64,000 bases of DNA, taken from the NCBI RefSeq assembly GCF_905475395.1, contig NC_058342.1, positions 31,826,140-31,890,139 on the forward strand. The letters run 5' to 3'. The notes under the pieces were generated by a model, which saw only the letters and a list, made by a program, of their open reading frames with translations, searched no databases and was not told the origin of the DNA. Source of the stretch: Chrysoperla carnea. Lineage: Eukaryota > Arthropoda > Insecta > Neuroptera > Chrysopidae. The position numbers and the translations under genes were made by a program. Each line of letters starts with the position of its first letter. The stretch's first letter is position 1. Below, piece by piece: positions 1 through 10,912 of this stretch.

Positions 1-1134
1 GTTTTTTAATTTAGCACCCTATAATTTTCTCCGTATTTTCAATCTTTTGCCAATCATTGCTTACAAAATCGCTTATACCGAGACAAAAAAAATATTATAC
101 GGCTGCCAAACGCACGTTAAATTGGAATTATTCAAATTTGGATTTTGATGACGTCACTAAGTTCAAAAAAAATGTTTTTTTTTCATAATGCACCCAAATT
201 TTACCCGATCTTAATGGAATTTTTTTTGAAACCCACTAATTTTGGGTGTAACTTTTCAGCTATGATGTTACTTTTTCGCTAACATTCACCATTGAGCGAA
301 ATGTTGGAACCAGATTCCTACTATCTTCAAACCTTTTGCAGATAGGGTAAATTTTTAATTCCATACTATGTTTATCAAAATTGGACATAATTTGGATGTG
401 ATAGAGCAAAATTCAATTTTTTTGAATTTGATTGCCATGGAAAAACTTAGAATCTTTAAGCTCTCTTCTTTACCCTTTACATAAGTCCTGATAGAGCCCA
501 GAAGAATCAAGAATAACAAGAATAATGAAGATAAGTTACATGCCTGCAAATATTGTGCATTTTTAAGGAAAAAAAAAAACTCAAATTTGGTATCTTAGAA
601 AAACTAAATCAGTTAAAAATTGAGAACAAAATTTTTAGTAAATTATCAAATACAATCTTAAATTTCGGTATTTGGTTGTAACAAATAATAATCAAACTTA
701 TGCCAAGAATGAACTGACAATCAACCAAATTTTCATCTTCCACTCAAGATGATATTTAAAGGAAAACTTTAGATATATCTAAACCGTAATAGATCGGTCG
801 ATAAAATGCGTTTCATGATTTTGAATTCTTCACAAATTATACGATTGTTGATTGTGAATCGAAGTGTTTAATTTATTACTCACAATTTCAACTGTTGTTC
901 TGTTCAATAAACTTGAACCACTAATTCTATTAAGAAATCCACCGAACTTTAAGACTGTTCATTTTACTAAATAACTTCTCATTTTTCTTCTATTCACTCA
1001 TCCTCAATTTCTGAATAAGGTATCGATAGGAAAATGTGTTATGAAAAGTTGGAGGTAGTGGGAAAAAATATATGTTATACAAGTAATACAAGAAACCATC
1101 TGAATTATTCGCTTGCGTAAAAGAAAAATTTAAA
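1..1134. other. AT-rich DNA without recognised gene
   Basis: No conserved coding frame, tRNA or repeat shared with the rest of the window was seen. The stretch is rich in A and T runs. A short reading frame on the minus strand near 355-549 has no recognisable domain. Confidence 0.6.
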
Positions 1135-1615
1135 CAAGTGAAAACAAACAATTGACTGAGTTAATTGTTGAAATACCTTGCATAGTCGGTATTGATTTCC
1201 TTATCACATAACACATACAAACATGTAACTGATAATCAAGTATAGTACATATTATAAAATTTCCGCCTAATTGGCGCCCTCACGGGAAAACTTTGTGTTT
1301 ACGAAAAAATATTTCAAGCAAAAGTTGATTTTTTTTTTGATAAGGAACATTTTTTATATTTAAACTTTTATTCTATCTCTAACGGTTTACAAGATGGATC
1401 TTACGGACCCAAGACCCAATTGACCTATGATGCTCATTTACGAACTCGACCTCACTTTTTACGTCCTGAGTACGCTGTAAAAATTTCAGCTCGATATCAA
1501 ATTCTATGAACACCTATAGCAAAATTTTGTGCGTGGTATCAATATTTTTAAGCGTTACCAACTTGGGACTAAACTTAGTATACCTTGCATATTACATATA
1601 TGCATGGTATAAAAA
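1135..1615 (-). mobile_element. DINE-B copy, near full length
   Basis: This dispersed repeat occurs many times in the window. Read on its own strand it starts TTTTTATACCATG, carries CCCAAGTTTGTAACG and ends with a hairpin (CAATTGAC/GTTAATTG around TGA) followed by TTTGTTTTCACTTG. A subterminal inverted pair, ATACCATGTATA and TATACATGGTAT, lies near the two ends. These traits match the DINE-1/Helentron class of non-autonomous rolling-circle elements. The class assignment is inference from structure. This copy has lost most of the (GTCT)n core. Confidence 0.75.
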
Positions 1616-2113
1616 TGGTCCAAGTTTTTACTTGTTTGCCATACCAATAAAATCACATTAAACAGTCGGTATAAAAATGTACCTCCTGCACTCCCGTTCA
1701 TAATTATGATCACCCTTGGCCCGGTACAAAATAACTCATTTAATATGTTTTCATCAAGTTAAAATGTTATTCGGTAGACATGACTACTTCTACTCTACCA
1801 GTATACGTGTCTTTAACAGACTTTTAGATATTTAAAAGATTACTTTTCAAAACTTGACTATCACCTGTTTTTCATTCTTCACAACATAATCAAAATAAAA
1901 AAGTCAAGCACTGTTTAAAATTCGAAAAATTCGATTTGAAAACAAAAACTAATTATTATTTTAAGTACTGAAATCATTTTTATTACAGGATGAGCCATAA
2001 ATAGAAATACTATTGTAATAGGTATTTGATACAAATTTAATTTATTATTATGAAATAACTATTGCTCGTTATTACCATGGTTTTACGTCACACATCTTTG
2101 TTGTAAATATCGA
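1616..2113. other. AT-rich DNA without recognised gene
   Basis: Nothing recognisable was seen between a DINE-B and a MITE-A copy. Confidence 0.5.
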
Positions 2114-2250
2114 ATTAAGGTGATTGTGTACCTTGGTTTATTGCACGGTACATTCATATAAACCAAATACATGCTTTGTAGTCAAGTAATGAGTTACTTT
2201 TAGCTTTACAATACCACGCAACTAGATATCGCTCTTCAATCAAGAAAATA
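2114..2250 (-). mobile_element. MITE-A fragment
   Basis: This is the TTAAGGTGATTG end of MITE-A, with the shared block containing TTTATTGCACGGTAC and ACAATACCACGCAACT. It stops where a second MITE-A copy begins at about 2256, in the same orientation. This suggests insertion of one copy into another or unequal exchange. Confidence 0.75.
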
Positions 2251-2255
2251 TGTTC

Positions 2256-3191
2256 TAAAGGTGATTGTTAACCTACAGCATTGTAAAATAGTTTTGGTTT
2301 ATTGCACGGTACATACATTTAAACCAAATACATGTTTTGTAGTCAAATAATGAGTTATTTTTAGCTTTTGTAATATCACGCAACTACAAAAATATATAAT
2401 ATATTGTGTGCAAGTGCTGCTTATAAATTTGATAATATAGATATCGCTCTTCAATCATCAATACTCAAACTATAGTCGTATCATCGACAACCTTATATTT
2501 AAGGTATTATTTTAAACTACAAGATTGTCTAAATATTTTAGATAGTTTTTGAAGTGAAAACTTCTTTAGGCGCGTTGAGCGTTTTGGTAGAGGGTAAAAT
2601 CATCGGTTGGCGTCACCGACACCTTAATGATAATAGTATATCTATAGCTATGGGGAGACAGACTAGCGCACGCGCAGTAGCCTGTGTACACGTATACACT
2701 AATACATCGACTATTTCTGACTGTATTATGTGCGCGTTGGACGCTTTTTGGATAGGTATAATTTTGAGAGTTCACGTAACCAACACGTTATAGTAGCAAT
2801 ACATCTGTAATTGTAAATGTGACGCGTTGTACATTAAGTATTAGAGTGTGGTTATCTACATAAGTAAGGTTAAATTGACACGGTAAATCCATATAATTTC
2901 AATTAGTCTTAATTTAATAGTTCCGTTTTCACTTCTATCGGCAGTCCCTACGACTGCCTGAACTTTTTTTATCACGCTTTCTAAATTTTTTGATATAGAA
3001 ATATCCAATTTAAAAAGACATATATGATTCATTATTTTTTCAGCCAACTTTGAACGATAAAATAATAATAAAAAGCCCGATGATCTAGGAATTTTTTGTG
3101 ATTTTTGGCAACTTTTTTAATAAAAAAATGTATTTATGAGGTTTTATTGAAATCCCTATTAGTAGTCTTCAATCCTTGCATATCTCCTTAA
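2256..3191 (-). mobile_element. MITE-A copy with nested insertion
   Basis: A near-complete MITE-A runs from TAAAGGTGATTG to the CATATCTCCTTAA end. The element has no coding frame. Its ends read TTAAGG(A/T)GAT on both sides, so it has short terminal inverted repeats that include TTAA, compatible with a TTAA-targeting DNA transposon. That family assignment is inference. The copy is split at GATAGTTTTT by about 415 bp of foreign sequence. Confidence 0.8.
2551..2966. mobile_element. Nested insertion in MITE-A
   Basis: Comparison with uninterrupted MITE-A copies places a foreign insert here, inside a T-run. It begins GAAGTGAAAAC; the inverse GTTTTCACTTC lies at 2925-2935, and a hairpin GGCAGT/ACTGCC at 2940-2958 lies near its right end. 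The insert is less AT-rich than its surroundings and has CG-containing words. Two overlapping reading frames on opposite strands (about 2554-2793) show no known domain. The element family is not recognised. Confidence 0.6.
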
Positions 3192-3891
3192 AAACACTTT
3201 TTCCGACATGTAACAATGTTACTTGTGGCCTTTCTTGGCTCGAAAGCTTGTACCAGAACTTTTTTTAAGTCTTAATAAGTGAGTTGAAGATTAGTAATTA
3301 TAAAAAAAGACTTTCCAACATCACTGTATATCCACTTTTATACACCCCGTGTATAAAAATTAATTATAATTGTGTGAAGATTTTTAATAATATTGTTATC
3401 TACTAATAATTTTATCTTTCAACATCATTAACAAATAATTACTGCCAGGAGCGTATACAACCATTATTTTTTATACGTTTTTTACTCTTATATGTATTAA
3501 CAATAAAATATGTAGTAGTTAAAGCCACCTCAACCCTTTTTACGAGCACGTCATTTCTTTTAAATATTACGGCGACCTAATTATTTTTTATATTTAAAAT
3601 TTAACCCTTCTGTTTTAGCCTCTCAAAAACATTTTTATCCTCCCAAATAATGTTAACTGTTATTTAGTTTTCACTTGTTTTCTACTTAAATTATAAATTT
3701 AATGTGATTCATTATGTGAATGGGAAACATCATTTAAGGATTTTCCCCCAAAATCGCCTTTTTGTTAGGGTGAATATATATTCTTATCAATACCCGTTAC
3801 AAAGCTAAATTTTTAAATATGCGATGTTAAAATTTGCATGTTTAACATAAAAATCCTATAATAAGATGTTTGAAAATTATGACTCGTGCGT
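3192..3891. other. Spacer between inverted MITE-A copies
   Basis: This AT-rich stretch has no recognised gene. It lies between two MITE-A copies that face each other with the same terminus, so it forms the loop of a large inverted repeat. Confidence 0.6.
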
Positions 3892-4461
3892 TTAAGGAGA
3901 TATGCAAGGATTGAATAATAACTACTAGGGATTTCAATAAAACTTTTTTTTATTAACAAAATTTCCAAAAATCACAACAAATTTCTAGGTCATCGGGCTT
4001 TTTCTACTTTTTTTATCGTTCAAAGTTGGCTGAAAAAATTGATGAACCATATAGGTTATCCTTTTCAATTGGATATTTCTATATCAAAAAATCTAAAGAG
4101 TGTGATAAAAAACTATCTAAAATATTTAGACAATCTTGTAGTTTATAATAATACCATCAAAATATAAGGTTGTCGATGATATCAAAACAAAATTTTAATT
4201 TAATTATGAGTTCATCGAAGATTCAATTTTTTTATGAACATGAGACGACTATAGTTAGTTTATTAATGATTGAAGAGAGATATGTATATTATCAAATTTA
4301 TAAGCAGCACTTGCACACAATATATTATATATTTTTGTAGTTGCGTGGTATTGTAAAGCTAAAATAACTCATTACTTGACTACGGTGCATGCATTTGTTT
4401 TATATGTTTGTACAATGAACCAAAACTTTTTTACAACACTGTAGGTTTACAATTACCCTAA
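3892..4461 (+). mobile_element. MITE-A copy, complete
   Basis: The copy runs from TTTAAGGAGATATGCAAGG to a modified right end, AATTACCCTAAAA. It carries the internal landmarks of the family: CATCGGGCTTTTT, TATCGTTCAAAGTTGGCTG, GGATATTTCTATATC and CAATCTTGTAGTTTATAAT. It is inverted relative to the copy ending at 3191. Confidence 0.85.
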
Positions 4462-5010
4462 AAGTCGTATTCGGACTCGTATTGTACTCGACGATTAGAT
4501 GTAGAAAATCATCATCAAGTCTGAATTTGATTTGCTTATATATAGAAGTAATATGAGATTTTTACACCATATTATTTTGAAGATATAAATATCAACAACA
4601 AAAAAAAGATAAAACATATTGGACAACATAATATTATATGATCATGTAATTTTCCCGTTTTTCCCCATAATTATTAAAGTTTCAAAAATAATAGAGACAA
4701 ATTTCCCACACACTACAAGCTCATAATTAAGACTAATAATTAAAGTTAGGAGTCATTAGTATGTATTACTTAACCACAAAATATACACTATCTTGCTTGA
4801 TGCGTACAACAAACGAGACTCCACCTCGAGGATGGTTAAGGATGCTTACCCATTTTGTACACAGTGGTTGCTTGTCTTTTCTATAACATTTCTATTATAA
4901 ACGTTCTGGAAGAAAGATATTGCTTTCATCACGAAAATCCAAATGAAAATAAACCCAAAAAATCTGTATGATAGGTTTAAAAAATTGATTTTTTTTCGTA
5001 ACTTGATTCC
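4462..5010. other. AT-rich DNA without recognised gene
   Basis: No gene or shared repeat was recognised. The stretch separates two MITE-A copies. Confidence 0.5.
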
Positions 5011-5263
5011 TTAGGGTGATTGTTTCGGTTTCTTGCACGGTACATGCATATAAACCAAAAACATGCTTTGTAGTCAAGTAATGAGTCTTTAATTAGTTTT
5101 ACAATACCACGCAACTCCAAAAGTATATAATATATTGTGTGCAAGTGATGCTTATAAATTTGATAATATAGATATCTCTCTTCAATCATCCATACTCTAA
5201 CTGTAGTCGGCCCTGTTCATCAAACGATAGATCTTCGATAAACTCATAATTAAATTAAAATTT
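5011..5263 (-). mobile_element. MITE-A 3' part
   Basis: This is the TTAGGGTGATTG end of MITE-A, running inward to the CATAATTAAATTAAAATTTTG block. It is cut off at a direct junction with the DINE-B element that starts at about 5264. Confidence 0.75.
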
Positions 5264-5790
5264 TGGTTTTTATACCATGTGTATCTGAAATATACATAGT
5301 ATATTAAGTTTAGTCGCAAGTTTGTGACGCTTGAAAATATTGATGCTACGAACAAAATTTTTATATCAGGTGTTCATAGAATCACCGAATTAGTCCATTT
5401 CAGGTTGTCTGTCTGTCTGTCTGTCGTCCGTCTGCCGTCTGTCATCACGATTACTAAAACATGAAAAGAGATATCAAGCTGAAATTTTTATAGCGTGCTG
5501 AGGACGTAATAAGTGGGGCTAAGTTCTTAAATGAGCAACATAGGTCAATTGGATCTTGGGTCCTTAGGACCCATCTTGTAAACCGTTAGAGATAGAACAA
5601 AAGTTTAAATGTAAAAAAAGCGATGATCTTCAAAATCGGTCCAGTTTTGAAAAGGCTTTAAGGAAAAAGTTAATTTAATGGAGAGTGTTCTTAGATATAT
5701 TTCAAGTGCGACTTTAAAATTCCGTACCCAGTAAATTTGTCGGGGATTTTTTAAATTTTGTAGATTTCACTTGTGTTTCTAGTAATTTAT
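5264..5790 (+). mobile_element. DINE-B 5' part fused to Rep-C sequence
   Basis: The DINE-B head (TTTTTATACCATG) and its (GTCT)n core at about 5405-5445 are present up to AGATAGAACAAAAG at about 5605. The sequence then passes without a break into Rep-C (GGAGAGTGTTCTTAGATAT, TTCCGTACC). DINE-B lacks its 3' hairpin here, so this is a mosaic or recombinant element. Confidence 0.7.
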
Positions 5791-6244
5791 TAGTCAAGCC
5801 TTTGAAAATCCTATTCACTACGATATTTTAGGAGGGTTTTGAGAAGAAATCTCACACCATACCCTTATCTACATCTCATGTTATAATATCATATCATTCC
5901 TGTTTCTATGTACACCAACGAATACAACTACCACTACTTATATCATCATAAAACCTTACAAAAGCATTATTATATGATACTGTCTCATACCTACAAAGTA
6001 CCAAACATGACTCTGACTGTCAGTACACTTTGTTTCTAACAAACTGGTCCTTCTAAGCCGGATACCAAAACTTCAAAATCATGCATTTTACTTTAGATTT
6101 TAAACTTATTACCATTACGGAAGTGTTTATCATATTATAATACACTTTTGGAAAATTAGCAACGATGACATCGTTCCCTTATGGATTTTCACAGAAAATA
6201 CATGTAATAAATAAGGAATTGGATGAAATCAGAGCGTAACATTG
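5791..6244. other. AT-rich DNA without recognised gene
   Basis: Nothing recognisable was seen. Confidence 0.5.
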
Positions 6245-6312
6245 TAAAGTTTATTTTAAGAACAACTGAAAACAAACAATTGACTAAATTAATTGTTGAA
6301 ATACTCTATAGA
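6245..6312 (-). mobile_element. DINE-B terminal fragment
   Basis: Only the hairpin end survives: GAAAACAAACAATTGACTAA, then TTAATTGTTGAAATACTCT. It directly abuts the Rep-G copy. Confidence 0.65.
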
Positions 6313-6339
6313 TATTTTGTGTTTGTATATCAGTGCTTG

Positions 6340-6785
6340 TATTATTATTAATAAATTAGAAACCCTCAAAACCCAACACAATAGGGTAATACACTTACTT
6401 AAATATTCTAATTTCTGAGTCATAAAAGCACATTTTTCTTTTAAAATATTAAAATTAAAAATCGTAATTTTTAAACTGTATATCACGTAATCTAAAACGT
6501 GGGTAAGCCCTGCTGTGATGTCATAACGCTATGAGTCATAGACCATCAGTTAGTTAGTTAGTGTAGACAGCTGGGTATAATATATACATAGATAATAAGT
6601 ATTTATATTTATTATAATCAGATGTCTATGAATATATTTGTCAAACTTATTTGTGTTATTTCGTGTAATGATACCGATATTACGTCATCAAATTGGATGC
6701 CCGCGTTTTTGACAGTTTAAAAAAGGTTTAAAATTTAATTTAAGTTTTTGGCAAGAAACTATTTTAATGGATCAATTTTGAGAGA
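6340..6785 (+). repeat. Rep-G copy
   Basis: This dispersed repeat has a matching inverted copy at 36886-37330 and a fragment at 10795-10910. Landmarks are AATAGGGTAATA near the left end, GCCCTGCTGTGATGTCATAA, CAGCTGGGTATAATATATAC and CAAGAAACT at the right. It has no coding frame. The element class is unknown; the two long copies share most of their length. Confidence 0.75.
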
Positions 6786-6789
6786 ATGA

Positions 6790-7450
6790 GGTATAAATAA
6801 TTGCACAGTAGCATAATATCAATCCTATTCATTAACAAAAAAGTGTGCGTGTTAGATTACATTCACTAGTGAAACTGTAAACGGTAGAGTAGACTATGGA
6901 CCGAGGACTGTTCACTGTAGCTACAGTATTTTTAGTATTGTATGAATATAACGCATGTGATAGATAAATAGCTCCATTGGGAATCTAATGATTGTCCTAC
7001 AACGTACAAAAATTTATATTTTGTACTTATTTTTAACTTATTTAATTTTCTTTTTAAAATATACTCATCATTTACTAACTAAAGACTTTACCATGCACCC
7101 TTACTAGAACCACTTGTAAAATAATGACAACCTCATCCCGAAGTTGGCCGTTTCATGTTGGTTAAGCTGAAGACTTCAAAAATCAATAGTAATCCATAAG
7201 TCGCTGGTTCAAATGCGACTCGAAGTCAACTTTTTATTTTTTTTATAAACCTATTAGCAGGTAAAAACGTTTTTGAACATTTGAAAAACCATATTTCGAG
7301 AGAAACAAGTTGCTTTATTTTTCGTTTATAATTTTTATAGTGTTTTCTAATCAAATCAAATAATCGAAAAAAAAAATTGGTTCTTTTTATATTGAAAAGA
7401 TCCGTGAGCTAATTTTTATTAAGTATATATTATTTTTACAATATAATGTA
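6790..7450. other. Intergenic DNA with weak tRNA-like segment
   Basis: There is no gene. At about 7140-7230 a segment has D-arm-like (GTTGGTTAAGC) and T-arm-like (GGTTCAAATGC) words and ends that could partly pair. The T-stem does not close properly, so it is not called as a tRNA. Confidence 0.5.
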
Positions 7451-7523
7451 GACCGTGTGGCCTAATGGATAAGGCGTCGGACTTCGGATCCGAAGATTGC
7501 AGGTTCGAGTCCTGTCACGGTCA
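7451..7523 (+). tRNA. tRNA-Arg (TCG)
   Basis: A full cloverleaf can be drawn. The acceptor stem GACCGTG/CACGGTC has 7 of 7 pairs, the D stem is GCCT/AGGC, the anticodon stem TCGGA/TCCGA encloses the loop CTTCGGA with anticodon TCG, and the T arm is GCAGG-TTCGAGT-CCTGT. It has no intron. The internal pol III A box (TGGCCTAATGGATAAGG) and B box (GGTTCGAGTCC) are intact, and a TTTTT terminator follows within about 10 bases. It decodes CGA, and other CGN codons if A34 is deaminated. The discriminator base is A. Confidence 0.95.
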
Positions 7524-7639
7524 ATATAATTTTTGTTTTATGATAAAAATATTTTTACTATTGTTAATAGCCAGGTTTATTTGACCATTCATTTCCATGG
7601 TTATTATTTATATGTTAAATTATATGTCACACCTTTTCC

Positions 7640-7860
7640 AAACTGAATAGATTTTGAAGATCATCGCCAATTTTTTAGTTTTTTTGCACTTAAAACATAG
7701 CTGAGAACACTCACCGTTAAATTACCTTTCAAAGGAAACCAATAAAATTAAAATCGGTCTATCCGTTTAGGCGCTACCATGCCACAGACAGACTCACGCA
7801 TAGGGGTCAAACTTATAAGACCCCTGTTTTTTAGCTCGGGGGTTAAAAAAACCCTTACAA
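7640..7860 (-). repeat. Rep-C copy
   Basis: Read on the minus strand it starts with TTAACCCCCGAG and a pyrimidine tract, then GTCTTATAAGTTTGACCCC, a GTCTGTCTGTGG core, CCTAAACGG and AGTGTTCTCAGC. Similar copies lie at 17975, 43469 and 58496. It has a GTCT-type core as in DINE-like elements but unrelated ends. No coding frame is present. Confidence 0.7.
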
Positions 7861-8402
7861 CAATCGGTTTGACTGTATAACCTTTAAATGTGACATAATA
7901 ATCGAAATAGAATAAATACATATGAAAAAATAAATAAATAAATCAAACTAAGAGATAAGAAAATAAAAGTTTTCTCGAAAATTATATTTTGAATACTTTC
8001 ACCCACATAAGTCTGTCTCATGAATACATTTTACATAAACTTTTCTATGTTGAGTTATTTAAATTAAATATTATGTAACATATTCTAATGTATAATTTAC
8101 GCTTTTGATAAGATGTTGACGCATCACGTCAAAATAAGTCGAAATAATAAAAGAAAATATGATTTTCTTTTGAATAAATATAAATTGTTTAGCCCATCGT
8201 TTCGTTTGAAAACTTTTCCATTTTCAATAAATATGGGGATCTTGTGAGAGTTTACTGAACACTTTTATGATATTTAGTGAACCTTTCAACTGCAAGTATT
8301 TTGTATATTCAACAAAGAGGAAAATTATCCTGACAATTTTATATTTAGCGGGTGATTCATTTTGGGTTTGATCATGAAAGGGAGAGCAGCCTATTACTGT
8401 GC
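7861..8402. other. AT-rich DNA without recognised gene
   Basis: Nothing recognisable was seen. The right end abuts the mariner remnant. Confidence 0.5.
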
Positions 8403-8690
8403 TCAAAAAAATAAGGTGACATTGAATTTATTTTGAAAATTCATTATTTATTCTTCCAAATCAATTTCATCCTATTCAAAGTAATCCCCTCCCGATGCAA
8501 TGCACTTATGCCAACGGATTTTCTAATCTTCGAAACACTGGTTGTAGTCACTTTCCGGAATTGCCTTCAGTTCCGTCTTCGCTGCAGCTTGCATCTCCTC
8601 TAAAGTATCAAAACGGTGTCTCTGGAGCGGTCTTTTGAGCTTGCTGAACAGCCAGGAGTCGCAGGCCGCCAGATCAGGTGAATATGAGTT
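8403..8690 (-). pseudogene. mariner-type transposase, C-terminal remnant
   Basis: The minus-strand frame (stop at 8472-8474) encodes the end of a mariner/Tc1-class transposase. SPDLAACDSWLFSKLKRPL is the region of the third catalytic acidic residue of the D,D(34)D triad, and the Asp is present. It is followed by RFDTLEEMQAAAKTEL and a closing IRWHKCIASGGDYFE. One in-frame TAG stands where the family usually has Trp (just before KIRWHKC). The first two catalytic Asp residues, the DNA-binding domain and the 5' end are missing, so it is dead. The 3' non-coding end runs on to about 8403. Family identity is by motif recognition. Confidence 0.85.
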
Positions 8691-8850
8691 AATTGGAAAT
8701 TTTTTTCCAATTAAACCTTATTCAATTCAATTAAATTTCGATTCAAAATTATAATTGGTTTCAATTGGGATGAATTGGAATGAAGGGAAACTTTTTTACA
8801 ATTGAATCGTATTCATTCCCATTGGTTGAATTGGAATGGATTTCTTTATC
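8690..8850. repeat. Degenerate AATTGG/CCAATT repeats
   Basis: AATTGGAAT, CAATTGAAT and their inverses recur through this segment, with a local palindrome TTAATTGG...CCAATTAA at about 8690-8717. It is unit-like but not regular, and may be a decayed minisatellite beside the mariner remnant. Confidence 0.5.
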
Positions 8851-9315
8851 AGAGAAAGATAGTATTGAATCACCCGTTATACGCGCGTACGTATATATGT
8901 GGATATATGTATGGCTGTGTGGACTTTTCATAGTTAGTAACATTGACGATTTCATCGCCGAATCAAATTCAACTATATGTTCTGACATTTTAATAAACTT
9001 GTTGAAAAATAAGAAAAATGTTTCTATCTTACATTCAGTTTTTCTCTTCTTAAATAATTAATAGAAAAATTGTGATTTATCTTCTTTTTTAAAAAGGTTT
9101 TTCAACATTTGTTTTCTTATTAAGATATTTATGTTGAAAATGTGTTCTTTGAGGGAAAACTTTTTTATTGGTTTCAATATTTAGTTTAACTTTTTACAAT
9201 TTAGGAACGTTTAAAAATCTACTTACAATATTAGAAATTCATTAAAAGATTATATATATCGAATTCTAATCGTGAAAAATTAGTCTATTTGACATAAATA
9301 ACTAACAAAGAGTGC
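8851..9315. other. AT-rich DNA without recognised gene
   Basis: A reading frame of about 90 codons (8780-9061, +) has no known domain and overlaps simple repeats. Nothing else was seen. Confidence 0.5.
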
Positions 9316-9324
9316 TCTTCGTAC

Positions 9325-10438
9325 ATGATATTTGGAAATATCCCAAACATTTCTCTTCAAGTCGTCTAATGAACCGGATATTTGAAACTTTTGGGTCAAA
9401 ATTACCCTATAAACTGAGTTTTATCAAAATCGGAATTAAATTTTTTTTCCCGATTTTTTGCAATTTTCTTAAGGGGTACCCCTTAGAAAAAAACCAAAAA
9501 ATCGAAAAAAATTTTGGGTGTCAGAATCGGATAAAACTCTGTTTATAAGGTAAATATGACCCAAAAAATGCAAAAATCGCATTCATTTGCTGATCGGATC
9601 AATAGTTTTAGAAATATGACCTGAAATATAGGATGAATTTGCAATATCTCGAAAACTACCATCCTAATCGTGAAATGAACGCGATTTTTGAAACTTTTGG
9701 GTCAAAATTACTTTATAAACTGAGTTTTATCAAAATTGGAAATAATATTTTTTTCTCGATTTTTTGCAATTTTGTCAAGGGGTACCCCTTAGAAAAAATC
9801 GAGAAAATCGAAAAAAATTTTGGGTGTCAGAATCGGATAAAACTCTGTTTATAAGGTAAATATGACCCAAAAAATGCAAAAATCGCATTCATTTGATGAT
9901 CGGATCAAAAGTTTTCGAAAGATGACCTGAAATATAGGATGAATTTGCAATATCTCGAAATCTACCATCCTAATCGTGAAATGAATGCGATTTTTGAAAC
10001 TTTTGGGTCAAAATTACCTTATAAACTGAGTTTTATCAAAATCGGAAATAATACTTTTTTCCCGATTTTTTGCAATTTTGTCAAGGGGTACCCCTTAGAA
10101 AAAATCGAGAAAATCGATAAAAATTTTGGGTGTCAGAATCGGATAAAACTCTGTTTATAAGGTAAATATGACCCAAAAAATGCAAAAATCGCATTCATTT
10201 GATGATCGGATCAATAGTTTTAGAAATATGACCTGAAATGTAGGATGAATTTGCAATATCTCGAAAACTACCATCCTAATCGTGAAATGAACGCGATTTT
10301 TGAAACTTTTGGGCCAAAATTACCTTATAAACTGAATTTCATCAAAATCGGAAATTCAAATTTTTTCCCCTAATTTTTTGCATTTTTCTAAGAAAACATT
10401 GAGAAAATTATTGGGTTTCAGAATCGGATAAAACTTTT
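9325..10438 (+). repeat. SAT-306 satellite array 1
   Basis: There are about 3.6 tandem monomers of 306 bp. The palindrome AAGGGGTACCCCTT recurs at 9471, 9777 and 10083 (spacing 306 and 306). Within each monomer the flanks of this palindrome mirror each other: TGAGTTTTATC and GATAAAACTCT both lie 52.5-62.5 bp from the centre at 9783.5. A second symmetry centre lies 153 bp further on (9936.5). The last unit has lost the palindrome and is diverged. Short reading frames repeated at 306 bp steps are products of the tandem structure, not genes. Both ends of the array touch TCTTCGTAC. Confidence 0.95.
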
Positions 10439-10447
10439 TCTTCGTAC

Positions 10448-10794
10448 TTAGACAATGAAAAAGTTTTAATAAACTTCAATTTTTCGAAAATAACATATAT
10501 ACTTTGCCTAGCTAACTTTTATGTTCAATAACTTTTAAAGACAAATTCTTATTTAAGTATTAATTAAAAAAATTTCTTGATTAGCCATTATTAAATTTAA
10601 AAATCTGATCAACTCAAACCAATCTATAAGTAAAATATTTGTTTAAACAATTATTAAATAAACAAAAGTTTTTCTCAGTTAATTAAAAAAAAATTGTATG
10701 CAGAAAAAAATACGGATGCTTCATTTATTAAAGCTGGGCTTAAAGGAAACTTACTTTAACGAATTGTATTCATTTCAGAGTTATGTATAAAAGA
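10448..10794. other. AT-rich DNA without recognised gene
   Basis: Nothing recognisable was seen. Confidence 0.5.
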
Positions 10795-10912
10795 ACAATG
10801 AGCTTTTATGACTCGAAATCAGAGCATTTAAATATATTTTTACATAAATTTTAGCTTTTTTCAAATTTCATGATTTATTTTTCACTACCGAAAGTACCCT
10901 ATTATGTAAGTA
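10795..10912 (-). repeat. Rep-G fragment
   Basis: It matches one end of Rep-G: CTTTTATGACTCGAAATCAG, then ACATAAATTTTAGC and ACCCTATTATGTAA. Confidence 0.65.

Noticed and set aside
7140..7232. Possible class II tRNA (Ser/Leu type)
   Set aside because: D-loop-like and T-loop-like words are present and the ends partly pair. The T-stem has mismatches and no clear anticodon arm can be drawn.
9471..10096. Regularly spaced identical words as a CRISPR array
   Set aside because: The spacing is 306 bp with nearly identical spacers. This is satellite DNA in a eukaryotic genome.
9312..10160. Series of similar 73-78 codon frames
   Set aside because: They recur at 306 bp steps because the DNA is a tandem satellite. 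The same peptide appears in arrays 2 and 3 and is stopped in each monomer.
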